A stretch of 64,000 nucleotides of DNA from assembly GCA_024867545.1 (NCBI GenBank), contig JANFNE010000003.1, positions 1,240,001 through 1,304,000 of the forward strand, written 5' to 3'. Position numbers and translations under genes: made by a program. Below are positions 11,688-24,900 of the stretch, one piece after another (positions within the stretch are counted from its first letter, which is position 1; every line of letters begins with the position of its first letter). The notes under the pieces were generated by a model, which did no database searches, was not told the DNA's origin, and was given only the letters and a program-made list of their open reading frames with translations. This stretch comes from Phytopythium helicoides (lineage: Eukaryota > Oomycota > Peronosporomycetes > Pythiales > Pythiaceae).

Positions 11688-13764
11688 ATGGCGCCTCAAG
11701 CTGCGAAACCCTACGTCGTTCCGCGCGGAGGCGTGGCACAGCCTCCTGCTGCCCAGCGTGCCTCGCACAAGAAGCGCATCAGACTCACGCCGTGGAAGAC
11801 AGTCCACCTGCTCCATCGCCTCGCCATCTTGGCCATGGCGTTACAGTACGCAGTGCTCAATTTCCAGGCGAGCTGGTATACTGTGCTACTGCTCACCCAG
11901 AGAGATATCCCCGCACTAGACACTTCTCCCAATTACAACACGTACATGGAGGCATGGATTGGCTCGACGACCATTCGAGAGAGTCCGCTCGTTGCAGACG
12001 CATTGAAGAATAGCACCCTGCCTGTCAACGGAACTTTGTTTCTTCACAATTCCACAAGCGCCAGTTTCTCTCCCTGTGAAATTCTAGAGGGTGTGAATTC
12101 TACCGTTCACAACGATACTTTCCATCGCGAGGTGTTTGCAGCTCTGTCAAACGATACGAGCTATTTTTTTGACACTGATGGTGTTGAACTTATTGTCCCT
12201 GTTATTGATTGTTCAAGCTGGATGGTGCAGCTCAACGCTCCCAGCAGTGCAGTATTCTACTTTCTCATGCACAATATCTCAATCCCAGATTCGGTGCTGA
12301 TGATGTTTGTCTCGCTATCAAATCAAGAATACAGTATTACCGAGCAAAACATGGACGGACCCGCTGCAGTTGCGACAGTGGCCATTTTTACCAATCTCAC
12401 AGCAACAACAGTCGACTACGTTTACCTAGTGTCCTTCGGGTTTCCGTTTGAGCCTCTTGACTTTCGCGTTTGCTTTTACCGAACCACACTAGACAACAAC
12501 TTTGTGGTCTCTTGGAACGATTCCCAGGGATCCCACGAGCGAGATCCCGAAAAACCTGTCGACCGCAGCAATGTCAGGCTTTTTCATTAGTTCACGAACA
12601 GAGCAAGCGCATATTCTAAATGAATTACCAGTGTTGGAACAAGATCCGATTCGCGCAATCACACGATCCATCACACATACCAAAACAATTCTCCGCGATT
12701 CGTGGGCATGGGTGCACTTTCTCCAGTTTTTCCTCGGGGTAGAGTTACTGACCAACCTTGTTCCTCTCGTGTTGGTATCATATCGGAGCTTCTTGAATGG
12801 CACGTTATGGGTGGGGGACGCGTTTGTTTCAATCTCTTCGACAATATCAGCGAGGGGTGCCGCCATCATTATCTCGTGGCATATCAGCAAGTACTGGACA
12901 ATTCGAGAACTGTGTGCTCACGACGCTTACTCTGTGTCTGACTCGTCAAATCTTACAATCTATGAGAGCATTGCGCGTGCAGACCTACTTGGATTATATT
13001 TGAGCGCATGCGGAATGTTGGGGATAATTACCCGTGAGCGTGTAGATCCTTTACTGGCCATGGCGTGCTTTCATTTTGGCTTTGGACAACGCGCTCGACT
13101 TAATAAAGCATTTCCCACTCTTGTGATGTGGGCGAGCGAGTGGGCATACGAGGATGCAGCCGCAGGTGTCTTGGCTCGTCTAGATGGTCAGAATCGAATA
13201 TCTCCAATGCAGTTCTGGACATCGCATGAACTTGAACACACGCCGTTCGAGCTTTATATGATAGTACTCGGTCCCGTCACGTTCACACTCAACTTCATCT
13301 GCATCCAAATCATTGTCACAAAAATTTACAGATACTTCCGACCATCCACAACTCGCGTGCTGCAACGAACCACGGACCGTAGCGGGCAGAAGCAGTCCGA
13401 CGGTGAAACGATGACCCTGTATAAACGCGTACTAACCCTATTCGAGATCGCGACGGGCGCCGAGCTCGAGAACCGCTTCGGACTCATGTCGGACTACGAG
13501 AACTACGTCTTCTTCAAGGGGATGAAGTTCGCGTCCGCCGACGGCGTCTACTCGAACGGCTTCGTGATCGTGAACGACAAGTTCGTGATGCCGACGAGCG
13601 CCTACTTCAAGGTCGTAGTGATGAAGCTGCTGCGGAGGCGGTACACGTCCGTGTACGTGTACGAGATGAGCGGCACGACGGTGCAGCAGACGGCTCGGCT
13701 GGTGTATCCGGACACGATGAGCTTCTCTGACCTGCTGCGGCTCGACATCGCTATTTTGTCATAA
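11688..13764 (+). CDS. Unknown multipass membrane protein, tandem copy 1 (one frame break)
   Basis: Family not recognised; partner of the next gene. ATG at 11688 (MAPQAAKPYVVPRGG); upstream codons in frame lack an ATG. Layout: short basic N-terminus (KKRIRLTPWK); one hydrophobic segment (LAILAMALQYAVLNF); a polar region of about 230 residues with many N-x-S/T glycosylation sequons and conserved Cys (IDCSSWMV), suggesting a lumenal or extracellular domain; several hydrophobic segments (LVPLVLVSYRSF, VTFTLNFICIQII); and a GC-rich cytosolic-looking tail (LFEIATGAELENRFG to SFSDLLRLDIAILS). A one-base shift near 12503 joins two frames; copy 2 is continuous there and confirms the join. The stop is TAA at 13762. 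It may be a receptor- or transporter-like surface protein; no function is claimed. Confidence 0.75.
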
Positions 13765-13906
13765 TGATTTGATCAGTGAAATAGATAAAGGGTGACCCCA
13801 CCAAAAATACGTCGGCTGAAAAAACTGGGTCTAAAACAGGAGTTGTGAGTCTGTGGTCTTTTGATGGTATGCGAACAATCAGTTGGCTTAGAAACACCAA
13901 GCCTTA

Positions 13907-15987
13907 ATGACTGCAGCTGCGGCAAGACCTGTCGTTGCCCCAAAGGGTGGCGGAGCAAAGCATTTGGGTGGCCAGCAGATTCCTCGTCGTAAGCGTATCA
14001 AACTCACCCCATGGAAGGCATTTCACTTTTTGCACCGGCTTGCGATTCTGGCAATGGCTCTGCAATATGCAGTACTTAACTTCCAAGCAAGCTGGTACAC
14101 AATGCGTCTGCTAACTGAAGACAATATCCCTATTACGGCTGAAGAGCCAACGGAGTTCGAAAACATTGGGTCTTGGATAGGCAAAGTGTCGATTCCACAG
14201 AGTCCACTCGTTGTCGAAGCCTTCGAAAACGATACCGCACCTCGCAAAGGAATTTTGTTTTTGCAGAACACCACGTTTGCTACCTTCAGCGCGTGCGATT
14301 CACTGGGAGACATCTCTCAAACTGTGTATAATGACACGTATCAGCGCGAAATGTTTACTGCACTGGTTGAAGACACCGACTACTATTTTCATTGGTCGTC
14401 ATACGGGGATCTTGAACTGGTTGCTCCGATTGTCGATTGCTCCAGCTGGATGGTGAGACTTAATGCTCGCAACACTGCCATTTTCTACTTTTTGGTACGT
14501 CGGCGATCGGAACCAGCTCTTCCTCGTCTAGTTGTGGTCAAGCTCACCAATCAAGAGTACAACATTCCTACACAATCTTCAATTGGACCAGCCGCTGTAG
14601 CTACAGTCGCAATCATAACAGATCTGACTGCAGCAAAAGTCGATCACGTTCACGTGGTGTCGTTCGGCTACCCTTTCGAGCCTCTGGATTTTCACGTGTG
14701 TTCGTTTAACGGAACTACGAACGACAATTTCTGGGTATTAGCGACTGTACCGAATAGTAGCGACGACATTCCCAAGAACCTGACCACTGCGGCAGTGTCG
14801 GGATTCTACGTCGAGTCGCGAACGGAGCAAGCCCACCTCTTGAATGAACTGCCGAGTCTAGATCAGAACCCAATCAATGTCATCGCAAAATCTATCACAA
14901 ACCTCAAGTCCGTCCTTCGCGACACATGGGGATGGGTTCACTTCCTCCAGCTTTTTCTCGGGTTAGAGCTGCTTACCAACCTTGTTCCCCTTGTATTAGT
15001 GTCATATCGGAGTATTATGGCTGGAAATCTGTGGATTGGCGATGCTTTTGTCTCGATTTCGTCGACAATATCAGCTCGCGGCGCAGCCATCATCTTCTCT
15101 TGGCACGTCAGCAAGTACTGGACCATCCGAGAACTGTGTGTTCACGACGCGTACTACTTGTCTGACTCAACAAACCTTGCGATTTACGATGCAATTGCAC
15201 GTGCTGATTTGCTAGGGTTGTACTTGAGCGTGTGCGGAATTCTGGGAGTGATCACTCGTGAGCGTATTGACCCTTTGCTGGCGACCATTTTCTTCCAGAT
15301 TGGCTTCGACTATAGAGCTCGGATCGCACGATTTTTTCCGAGTCTCACTACTTGGGCGAGCGATTGGGCTTACACAGATGAAGCATCTAGCTCAGCAAAT
15401 CCAATTGATGGACAAGAACGAATTTCCCCAATGCAGTTCTGGACGCCACACAAAATGGAGCACACACCGATGCACTTTACATGATGGTCATCGGTCCCAT
15501 CACGTTCACACTCAACTTCATCTGCATCCAAATCATAGCCACGAAAATCTACAGATACATCCGACCATCCACAACTCGCGTGCTGCAACGAACCACGGAC
15601 CGTAGTGGACAGAAGCAATCCGTCGGTGAAACAATGACTTTGTACAAACGCGTACTGACGCTATTCGAGATCGCGACGGGCGCTGAGCTCGAGAGCCGCT
15701 TCGGACTCATGTCAGACTACGAAAACTACGTCTACTTCAAGGGAATGAAGTTCGCGTCCGCCGACGGCGTCTACTCGAACGGCTTCGTGATCGTGAACGA
15801 CAAGTTCGTGATGCCGACGAGCGCCTACTTCAAGGTCGTGGTGATGAAGCTGCTGCGAAGGCGGTACACGTCAGTGTACGTGTACGAGATGAGCGGCACG
15901 ACGGTGCAGCAGACGGCTCGGCTGGTATATCCGGACACGATGAGCTTCTCGGACCTGCTGCGGCTCAGCATCGCCATCCTCTCGTAG
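13907..15987 (+). CDS. Unknown multipass membrane protein, tandem copy 2 (one frame break)
   Basis: Head-to-tail duplicate of the preceding gene, 142 nt after its stop. ATG at 13907 (MTAAAARPVVAPKGGG). Same plan: basic N-terminus (KRIKLTPWKAFHFLHR), signal-anchor-like segment, glycosylation-rich domain with IVDCSSWMV, hydrophobic segments around WVHFLQLFLGLELLTNL and LYMMVIGPITFTLNF, and a cytosolic tail. A one-base deletion near 15472 breaks the frame: HTPMHFT then stop, where copy 1 reads HTPFELYMIV. Adding one base gives LYMMVIG and restores the match. The last 450 nt are far more similar to copy 1 than the rest. The stop TAG at 15985 lies only 125 nt before the Dicer-like ATG. Confidence 0.75.
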
Positions 15988-16112
15988 CAACGAGCACTTC
16001 AACCTGCTCGACCCCCAGATCCTCGGACGCTCCCTACAAAACCCAAGTACAAACTATATCAACAGAAAAAAAAAATCAACCCGCGCCAGACAGATTTGCT
16101 CTGACCGCCGAC

Positions 16113-19100
16113 ATGGCGGAGCTGCGCGCGCACCAGCGCGAGGTGGCGGCGCTCGCGCGCACGCAGAGCGCGCTGCTGAGCTGCGCGGCGGGCGCGGGAA
16201 AGAGCTTCCTGAGCAGTTGGCTGCTGGCGGAGGCGCTGGGCTGCTTCGCGTCGGCCGCGGGGGGAGCGAGCGACAGGCGGGAGGACGCGCACGCGGTGGC
16301 GGTGGCGCCGGGGCGCGGCGGGCGCCTAGCGCTCCAGAAGGAGCTGGTGCGCATGTGCGGCGTGCCGGTGGTGGGCAGCGACGACGAGGGCGGCCAGGAG
16401 CGCGGCTGGTGGCGAGGGGGGCAGTGGACCAAGCAGGTGAGCGTGCTGTCGCCCGTCGCGCTGCTGGACGCGCTGCGGGCCGGAGACGTGCGCGCGCTCG
16501 AGAGCATCGCGCTGTTGGTAGTCGAGGATTTTGACCAGGTGCACGCCGAGCTGCCAGCCTTCTTCCCGACGCTGTTCCAGCAGTGCCCCAGCGCCGCGCT
16601 GCGCGTATTCGCGACCACGAGGCAGCCGCTGTCCAAGCTCAACTGGCGGCCCGGAGGCAGCCCGCTGTTTGGAAGAGTGCAGGCGCTGAACATGATATCG
16701 ATGGTTGAGCCGAGTGTCATGGCAGCCACGTCCGCGCCGTTGATGTGCGAGTCGTTTGCTGATGCTGCAAGTGGAGCCGTTTGACGTCAAGAGCTTCTTG
16801 CTCGGAGAAAATAGCAAGCGTGTCGATTTGATTGGTGTATTCCGTCGCGAGCTGGAGCTGGGCAACTCCAAGGCCACCCTCGACGACAAGGTCAAGCAGG
16901 ACCGTGTGTCGCGTTTTATCGCTGATGCTGAAGTTGTGTACACACACCTTGGCATGTGGTGCCTTTGGAAGTATGTGGAGCTCGAGTTGCAGAGCAATTT
17001 GCTTGCTTGCACCATCGAGACTGAGCCAAAGCGACCCCATCGCGATAGCAGCGGCGAAGATGTTACGATGGAGGACGAGAAGCAGTCGGACGACGGTCTA
17101 TTGGTTCCAGAATCCGACGAGCAGGAAGAGGGGGAAGTGGAAGAGACCACTGCTGACTCGGACAAGCAGTTATTTGCTAAGGTGCTCGGACCCAAGGTTG
17201 TGCTTGATCCAGAGATTTACGACAAAGTTCGACCTATCGCCAAGGTCATCGTATGGGTCGGCCTACAAGCAAACAAGTGTGGGACGCAGGCTGCTTCGCT
17301 GCGCCTTCTCAAGACTGCTCAAGTCATTCGGCAGAGATGGCAGAACACTGCCAACAAAAACGAGTTTCGGGCGTGGGTGTTTGTTGTGCGTCGTTGCCAT
17401 GCTCGGGTGGTTTCTGAGTATCTTTGGGAGGCACTCAAAGAACAGGAGCTACCCCCGCCATGTTCAATGCTGGGCAACACGAGTGCCCGAGTGTGTGGCT
17501 GTCCTCATTACTCCTCTCACCTCAAGATCATGAAGATGTTTCACAGCTTTCAAACGCGCGTATTGGTAACGACATCGATGAAGCGAACATCGCAAGATCA
17601 GCGGGTGGAGCCACCTCCTGTCAGTCTGGTTGTTGTCATGGACGAAATACTTGAGCCTGACAAGCTCCTGGACTTTGTTGGCCGTGCTGATGCGAGCACC
17701 GGGGCTGTAATCTACTTGACGGGAGATTCTCTATCTCAGATCCAAAAGTTCGACCTGCTTAAAGCCAAAATGGCCGATCATGCTCGCCAGGTAGAGGCAG
17801 ATAGACCCAGGATCTCCACTACTCCAGGGACGCCGAATAACGCACACCAACCGTCGGAACCAAGCGTGAAATCAGCGGATGGCGCGTTGAACAACGGGCC
17901 TCGTACTAGCGTTCCTGCTGCGAAGCTGCCAATACGAACGCTTACAGTACCAAATCCCCAGCAACCAAGTCCTTCGAGCAAGTACGAGATTCGATATGAG
18001 GACACTGGTGCCGTCCTCAATATACTCAACAGTGTGCAGTGCCTTACAAGTTTCTGTGAGACCCTTCCTGGTCTCGACACATACGACCGACACCCAGAAT
18101 ACAAGGTGAAGCGAATTCCGTTGACCTCTGCCATGTCCGCCTCTGCGAAGCGATACAAGAAAAAGAAGTTGAAGTATAATTCTAAGCTCAACGATAAAAT
18201 TGACGAGCTTGCAGCATCCACCAGTAATGTCCCGAGTGGCCAGCAAGATGATGCAGACAGCATTGCTGATGATGAGGGCGAAGAGGACCAACAACCGCTT
18301 TCACTACTCTGCGTCGCTGCGATTACCCGGCTGTCTTGGTATCCGCAAGCAATTTCTGTCACCGAAGGTCGAGACGGAGGCTGAAGCCAAAGGTATTTGC
18401 GCTTTCCAAGCCTGCGAAGAGATTAGTAGAAAAGGGTTGCTCGATCGACATTTCCGCTCAAAGCTTATTGACGATGATTCAAGCGCAATCCATCGGGGTG
18501 CAAATCCCAGTTCTGCTCAGGCTCCAGCATCAATTCCAGCAGAATCTTCCTCAAACCAGACACAACTAGCCGATATGTCAACTCAAAGCTCTTACGATCT
18601 TCCACCAGTCAGTGCTGCAGAGCTCAATCTCCGCCCAATCGCAGTCTGACAAAAGAAGCCAGCGAGGCAGCAAATGGAGAAGATTGGACGGCGACGCTGT
18701 GCTTATACGCTCTCTCAGGCGTGGGCTTGGCGATTCTTGCCACTGATGAGCTCTACACTGGCAACACCAATATGGGATGGCGTTACGATTTCGCAATGTG
18801 CGGAGTGCTCGATGGAGAAATTAAGCGCCTAGCGTTGGAGAAGCGGCCAATAAAGCTTTCGTTGAGCAAGCAACAGCTGCATGATGCCCTACACTTCCAT
18901 TTGGTCGTCATGAGGCTTGCATGCATGACGGTTGCGGATGCTGTGCGTGACATTGACATCGATGGAGAGAACGTCTGGAACGAGTTCTCCGAGCAGAATG
19001 ACAAGGGCTATCTCGTGGTTCCAAGTGTCATGGAATCATCTGGCACCTACAATCTCGACTGGGACTATGTTAACGAAATCATCACTCAGCCTCTCCTGGA

Positions 19101-20930
19101 GCCTGTCTGGCCACTTCCTTCGTCCCCAACAGACGAGTGGGTTCTGGTTCCTGAGCACCGACAAAATGTTACTTATATCGTGCAAAATGTGACTGAGGAG
19201 AAAGTCCCGGAGATCCGTGCGAAGTATCTTGCAGACGACGAAGAATGGGCCAAGCATGTCAAGAAAGGGAAATCGACTCCCGGAAAGCCGATCCTTGGTC
19301 GCTGGCACTCGCGAGAGATGCTTGAGCAAGCGGAGGACGATCAGCCGCTCCTTTATTGCACACAGGTGCCACAGATTGTTCCACTCATTCGCCGTGTTAT
19401 GCAGCGAAACCATGATGAAGGTAGCATATCGAAGCTTCCTACCAACTGCAACGAGCGGCTTTTGATTCCGCAGTACTCGCAGCGCCTACGATTAACGAAG
19501 AGCCAATTCTTTGACGCGATGGGTTTTGTGCCCGTACTCTATGAGTTTGAACGCAAGTGCCAGATCTCGAATCTGATGCAACTCATCGGCCTTGAGGTTG
19601 ATATGACACTGCTTGATGATGCAACCACCAAGCCTGCATATGAGCGCCTTGAAATCTTGGGTGACACCTTCCTCAAGCTCGAGACTTCGTGGTTCATGTA
19701 TGAGAACCGGAAAGACATTGTTCAGGAAGGTTTTCTGACGAAGCTGCGCCGCGATATTATCCGGAACGACCGACTCAACCAGTTTGCGATTCGAAACAAA
19801 CTGCATCACTACATGCTCTACCCTGCTGAGGTGGAGCAGCATCCTTTCAAATGCTGGAAACCGTCATGTATGGGAAAGACGCCAGAACCTGTAGTAGCAC
19901 CAGCGAAGTGGGTTGCCGACGTGCTTGAAGCAATCTGCGGTGCATATCTGATTGGTCAAGGTGAGAAAGGAGCCCGACACTTTTTGCGATGGGTTGGTGT
20001 TAGCGTACTTGAAGAGCCCATGACCTTCGCTAAAAAGTTTTATCCGGCATGCTTCCGAACGAGCTCTACGACTACGATGTGGATATGCTCGATACGAGAG
20101 CCACTCACCCTCTGAGCATCAACTTTACATCTGCACAATTTGAAGATCTCCCAACGCGCTTGATGGTGCTCCAGCAGCGCCTCAAGTACACATTCCGCAA
20201 CAAGCGATTGCTGCTCGAGGCAATTACCCACCCATCGATTGGCCAGCTTGTTTTGCAGGTAGATGGAATGAGTGCTGATGCTAGTGGTGGGGATATTGAT
20301 GTCAACGCTGGCCAACCTGATGGCAAGAAGAAAAAGAAGAAAGCCAAGAACGTGTGGAAAGGAGATTATGAGCGCCTGGAGTACCTCGGCGATGCAGTTA
20401 TCGAGTATCTTACGCTGTCGTACGCGTTCATCAACTACGATTCATGGTTACCTGGATCACTGACTCAGTGGAAAAGTGCGACTGTATCGAACGACGCACT
20501 TGGCAAGACTGCGCTCGCATGGTTCGGGGTTGATGAGTGCATACTCACCGGCAACATGAGTGTCGATGCCGAGACAATGGAGCGTGTTGCAAACATTCAG
20601 CGCATGTATCCATCGTCTCCGCTCTCACTCTCGAGCGTTGCTAACGCCGGGTTGAGTGGCGTTCGTCGTAGTCGCCGTCCGCTCCCATCAACCAGCAACC
20701 ACACGCTCCCCAAGATGTTTGCAGATGTCTTTGAGGCTCTTGTGGCAGCGGTATTCCTTGACTGTGGTCGGGACCTTCATAAGGTCCGCGACGTGTTCAT
20801 GTGGCCGTTGCTAGAGACTGTAGGCAAAGACGCCGTCGCCTACGTTCGACACGAGAGCGGGCTAGCGGTGAGCGACCTGGGCGACGAGCTGATGGAGGAG
20901 CTCTCTTTCTCCAGCGAGCTCGATGAGTAG
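16113..20930 (+). CDS. DCL: Dicer-like ribonuclease III (helicase, dimerisation, PAZ, two RNase III domains; about four frame breaks)
   Basis: Processes double-stranded RNA into small RNAs. From ATG 16113: a DExD/H helicase part with P-loop SCAAGAGKSF and a divergent motif II (LLVVEDFDQVH instead of DECH); a helicase C part (VLVTTS, SLVVVMDE); a Dicer dimerisation-like block (KGICAFQACEEISRKGLL); a PAZ-like region (about 19030-19480); RNase IIIa (YERLEILGDTFLKLE and WVADVLEAICGAYL) and RNase IIIb (YERLEYLGDAVIEYL and FADVFEALVAAVF). Both RNase III domains keep the E, D, D and E acidic residues needed for metal-dependent cleavage. Single-base breaks occur near 16770, 18350, 18640 and 20045; in each case the next frame continues expected Dicer sequence. 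The first 400 nt are strongly GC-rich. The stop TAG is at 20928. Family call strong; integrity open. Confidence 0.88.
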
Positions 20931-20969
20931 TGTGACCATAGCAAGTAGTCAGAGTAATTATACATGCAT

Positions 20970-21839
20970 TTACGAAGTGCTGGGAGGGCTCACGTGCACA
21001 AAAACCAAGTGCAGCAATGCTGCCGCAAGTGCGAAACGTTCAATGGCCGTCGACGCCTCGCTCAGTGAGCGCAACTCAGGTGCCGAGATCGCCATGATTG
21101 ACGCTGCGGCAGACGTAAAGAACAGCGTGGAGATGACGAGGTTCTTGGATCCGATATAGCGCGGGATTTTCCGCCATTGGGCTCGGATTGACGGCCATGG
21201 TCCACTCAGATGCAGTTGATAGGCGCGTCCCAGCCCTGCACTCACGATGGCAGACGCTCCATGACGGACAAGGAAAAGCGCTCGGAGAGCTTGCGCTGTC
21301 GTGTCCAACTGTTGGGTAGTCATGGAGTGACGATGTCCAGGCAGCAAGAGCTCCGAAGCGTGTGCATGCGCCATCTTCACAGTTACGAGAGCCACAACAC
21401 AAAATACCAGTATGGCGCCAGCCCGTGGTCGTGGCATCGCTCGCTGTCGCAGCACGTACAGCGTGAGGCTCCACTGGAGCAAAACTTTCGCGAGCAGCAT
21501 AGGTAAGTCGATTGCTGCGGCGTGTGCGACTCGACCAGCCATATTGGATGCGTCTGATGTGGCGTAGCTGGTGGCAGACAGGTTCACCAAGGACTCGAGA
21601 ACGAGCAAATCGTCGCGAGTGTGGAGGCTTTCAATCCACTGGAGCACATCAGTGAATCCACGCCGCGACTGGAAAGCGATGGTTTGGCTTGAACCAGGGA
21701 AGAGAGATGAAAACTCAAGCGGCTCAACTGACAGCTCCAAGTAGAAATAAACAGCCCCTGCCAAGGAAGCGAGCAGCAGTAGTCGGTTGCTGCCTCCTCT
21801 GGGTGCTTCTGACTGCTGCGGCTTCAGCGTCTTGCTCAT
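20970..21839 (-). CDS. Small multipass membrane protein of unknown function
   Basis: Intact 289-residue frame from the ATG at 21839 (MSKTLKPQQSEAPRGG); an upstream GTG is ignored. It shows a hydrophobic N-terminal segment (RLLLLASLAGAVYFYLEL), a polar loop, further hydrophobic segments (GAILVFCVVALVTVKMAHA, LVISTLFFTSAAASIMAI) and a hydrophobic C-terminal stretch (FALAAALLHLVFVHV). The pattern suggests four or more membrane passes. No family was recognised. It converges with the Dicer-like gene (stops 39 nt apart) and is transcribed in the same direction as, and downstream of, nothing else nearby: the anoctamin stop lies 134 nt upstream of its ATG. Confidence 0.65.
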   Translation of the reverse strand: MSKTLKPQQSEAPRGGSNRLLLLASLAGAVYFYLELSVEPLEFSSLFPGSSQTIAFQSRRGFTDVLQWIESLHTRDDLLVLESLVNLSATSYATSDASNMAGRVAHAAAIDLPMLLAKVLLQWSLTLYVLRQRAMPRPRAGAILVFCVVALVTVKMAHAHASELLLPGHRHSMTTQQLDTTAQALRALFLVRHGASAIVSAGLGRAYQLHLSGPWPSIRAQWRKIPRYIGSKNLVISTLFFTSAAASIMAISAPELRSLSEASTAIERFALAAALLHLVFVHVSPPSTS

Positions 21840-21972
21840 GTCTTGGATCACAATGAAGAGTCGAGGCTGCGACCACTCAAACGAACCAACAAGCTAACAA
21901 TGCAAGCGCATGAATTATTTCCCTAGTTAGCTTTGTACCCGACATGGAAAAACAGGGTAAAACTGAAAAATG

Positions 21973-24900
21973 CTACGTGTTCACGTAGAAGAAGGTGGAG
22001 TCGCGTAGACGGTTGCCGTTCTCGTCCAGCGCTGAGGACATGCTGGCGCCGCTCATGCGGCTGGCGGCACTTACGCGCTGCTCTGACACAGCTGAAGAAA
22101 CCTCGCTCATGACACGACGCAGCTGCAGTCCGTCTTCGGTCTTGCGAATCTCGTCGTTGAGCGCCCCATGCATGGGGTCGTAAAGCCCCAGCAGGCAGGA
22201 AAAGAAGCGGTCGTGGTTGACGTGCTGCATCATGAGACAGCACGTCGCAAATGGCACCTTGCCCAACCGGTTCTTGTCCATGTACCGGAAGATGATGCCC
22301 GAGTACGGCATGATTTCTGATGGGTGCTTGCAAAGCCACTCCGCGAGGAATGAAATTAGCTCGGGTTCGCGCAGATGACCGTCGTGAGCCACATCGTGCT
22401 TGTCAAACATCTCGCGCAGCTGCTCAATGTACTCGAACTGTGAAGCAGGTGCTGCGCGTGAGGCAGTGAGCTGCTGAATTTGCTTGAGGCGCTGGTAACC
22501 AGAATTGCGGATCACCGCCGGCGTCTTCTCGACTTGGAGAACAAGGTACCGGAAGCAGAAACCAATATGCTCGAGCACAACAAATAGGACAATCTGGACC
22601 ATCTTCCAGTGAGGCGAGTTGCTTTCGTTGTCGCATGTTTCAGGGTCGCTAGTAGCAGTGCTGTTGATAGATGCAAATGGCACCATGTATCCATCGTCGA
22701 ACTCGAAGTTACACGACGTGATAAAGTATCCCCAGTGGTAGACGACGATGAAGCCCATAACGACTGTCACAGCGATGATGTTGGCATATGACAGAACCGT
22801 AGCCCACTCACCGATGGAAGTGTCGCGCCGTGGCATTGGTCGGCGGTTTGCAAACAGCAGGCGGAACGCGTCACCACGGACCTCAAGCAGATTGTTGAAG
22901 AACGCTGGGAATGGTAGCAGAGGCCACACGACAGTAAACATAATCACGTATGAGAACTGGATGAGCGCATCCAGGTAGTCGAGTACCGGGTCAAAAACTG
23001 GCAGTTTTGACTCGGCAATAATCTCGAATGCCGAGTACTGATTCGAGTCGTCGGACACAGGAAGCACATCGACGCGAAAACCCGTCTGGCGCTGCACAAG
23101 CTGTGCAAGGCGCTTCGGCGACAGATTCTTGTTCTCGCGGCGCGCAATCGGAAGCTCATCCGTGTCCATTCCGGTTGACTTCTTGGCCGCACGGTATCTT
23201 CGTGCAATCGCTCGACCGCACCACGCAAACGGCGACTTCTGACGGCATCCCGTTGACGGTCGGCCCCTCAATTTTCGAACAAGATACGGCACAAACGTCT
23301 CGAGCAGCATATTCAGGAACTGTGTGACCACCAGAGGAGTCACAAACAGTGTATCGAGAGTCAGCAGCGAAGCGTCCCAGTCGTAAGGTGCCAGCGCACC
23401 AAGACCAATGTGTTTGAACAATTGGATAATTCGGTCGCCGAAGGGCATGTACACAAAGGCGATAAACAGGAACCAGAAGAACCAGTTGCTCCACACAAAC
23501 ACAAAGCGGCGATGAATCAGACGGTTCTCGTGATCGGACTTCTTCGGATAATTTTCCCAGCGCACAAACTTCTCGGACATCCAGTTGAAGAGCTCGAAGA
23601 AGATTATGTCGATGAGCAGACCAAGCAAGATACCCTGAATCAAAATGTACACCCAACGATCCGTGCCGATCGTCGAGGTCTCCGAGGAGAAGCAGGTCAT
23701 GAACCAGATGCACCGATACGTGTCTTCTTCCTCGGCATAGCACGATGTGCACGTAGGTGCGTTCTTGGCGTACACGTACCACTGGATGAATGGCACCAAG
23801 CAAACGCACTGGATAATGGCACAAATCACCACAAAAAGAAGCATTGTGGACTGGATCCAGTGATTCTTGCGCTGCTGAGGAACCTTTTCCATCTCCTTCG
23901 TCAACTGGTTCTTGACCCACATGTACTGAAAGTCAGGGTTGTAGTCGTTGCTTTCGTACACCGTATTCTTGTACTTGCCGAGGTTCCACTTCTCGACAAG
24001 AATTCGCGTCTCGCGCTCCCAGCAAATGAGGAAAGATGGAGCCCAAAAACATGCGACGCCAAAACCAATGACGGCAAGTCCCTCCAGGTACTGCTTCCAC
24101 ACGGGTGCCGTCAGAAAACGGAAGCACAGGTAGTACAGCACACACACCACAGTGAGTGGCACAAGGTGCTTGGTGTAAATGTGCATGAAAGCGAACAGAA
24201 ACGCCACGCGCTCGCCAAAATGCAGACGTAGCTCTTCGACGGCCCATCGGTTGATGTTACCCGTTGCCGCATTGCGCACGTTGAACACGATTGTTCGCTT
24301 ACGATACTCGTCAAAGAACTTGCGATTGAACGCACGGTCGTGAAGGGGGAAGCACTCGAGCACAACGTCGTTGACTGTCAATTCCTTATTCACATCGATG
24401 ACCCATTCCTCTTTGTCATAGTCGCGGAATGCGTTCTGAATAATGTTGTGCGTCAACTGTAGCTCGAGAGCGGGTGAGAAGCAGAGCTCCTTGATTGAGT
24501 CCAGTGATTCTTCTCCCAAGCTCGCAATCGAGTCACCACGCTTGATTGATAGCTCGTCCATCTCGCGCTTGAACTCATGCAGCAGAAGGTCTTTGTTCTT
24601 CTTCGGATCGATCAGAATGCATATGTTCTTGGTAGCTTGCTCAATGTCTTCGTCCACTGTGCTCTGGCGGTGCGAAGCCACCTGATATGGGAGCTCACTG
24701 TCAAGAACTACAACACCAAGGCCAGCCTGGACAAGGCGTCGCAAACACTTTTGCTGAAGCCGGCTGACCGTAGTGGTCAGATCACGCTTAATTGATGCCG
24801 ACGACTTGGATGGGAACCGGTTCTTCAGGAGAGTAAAGATCTGGTCCGTGTTCTTCAGCACCAGTGCGAAGGTGTACTTCTGCGACTCCTCGAGCGTGAC

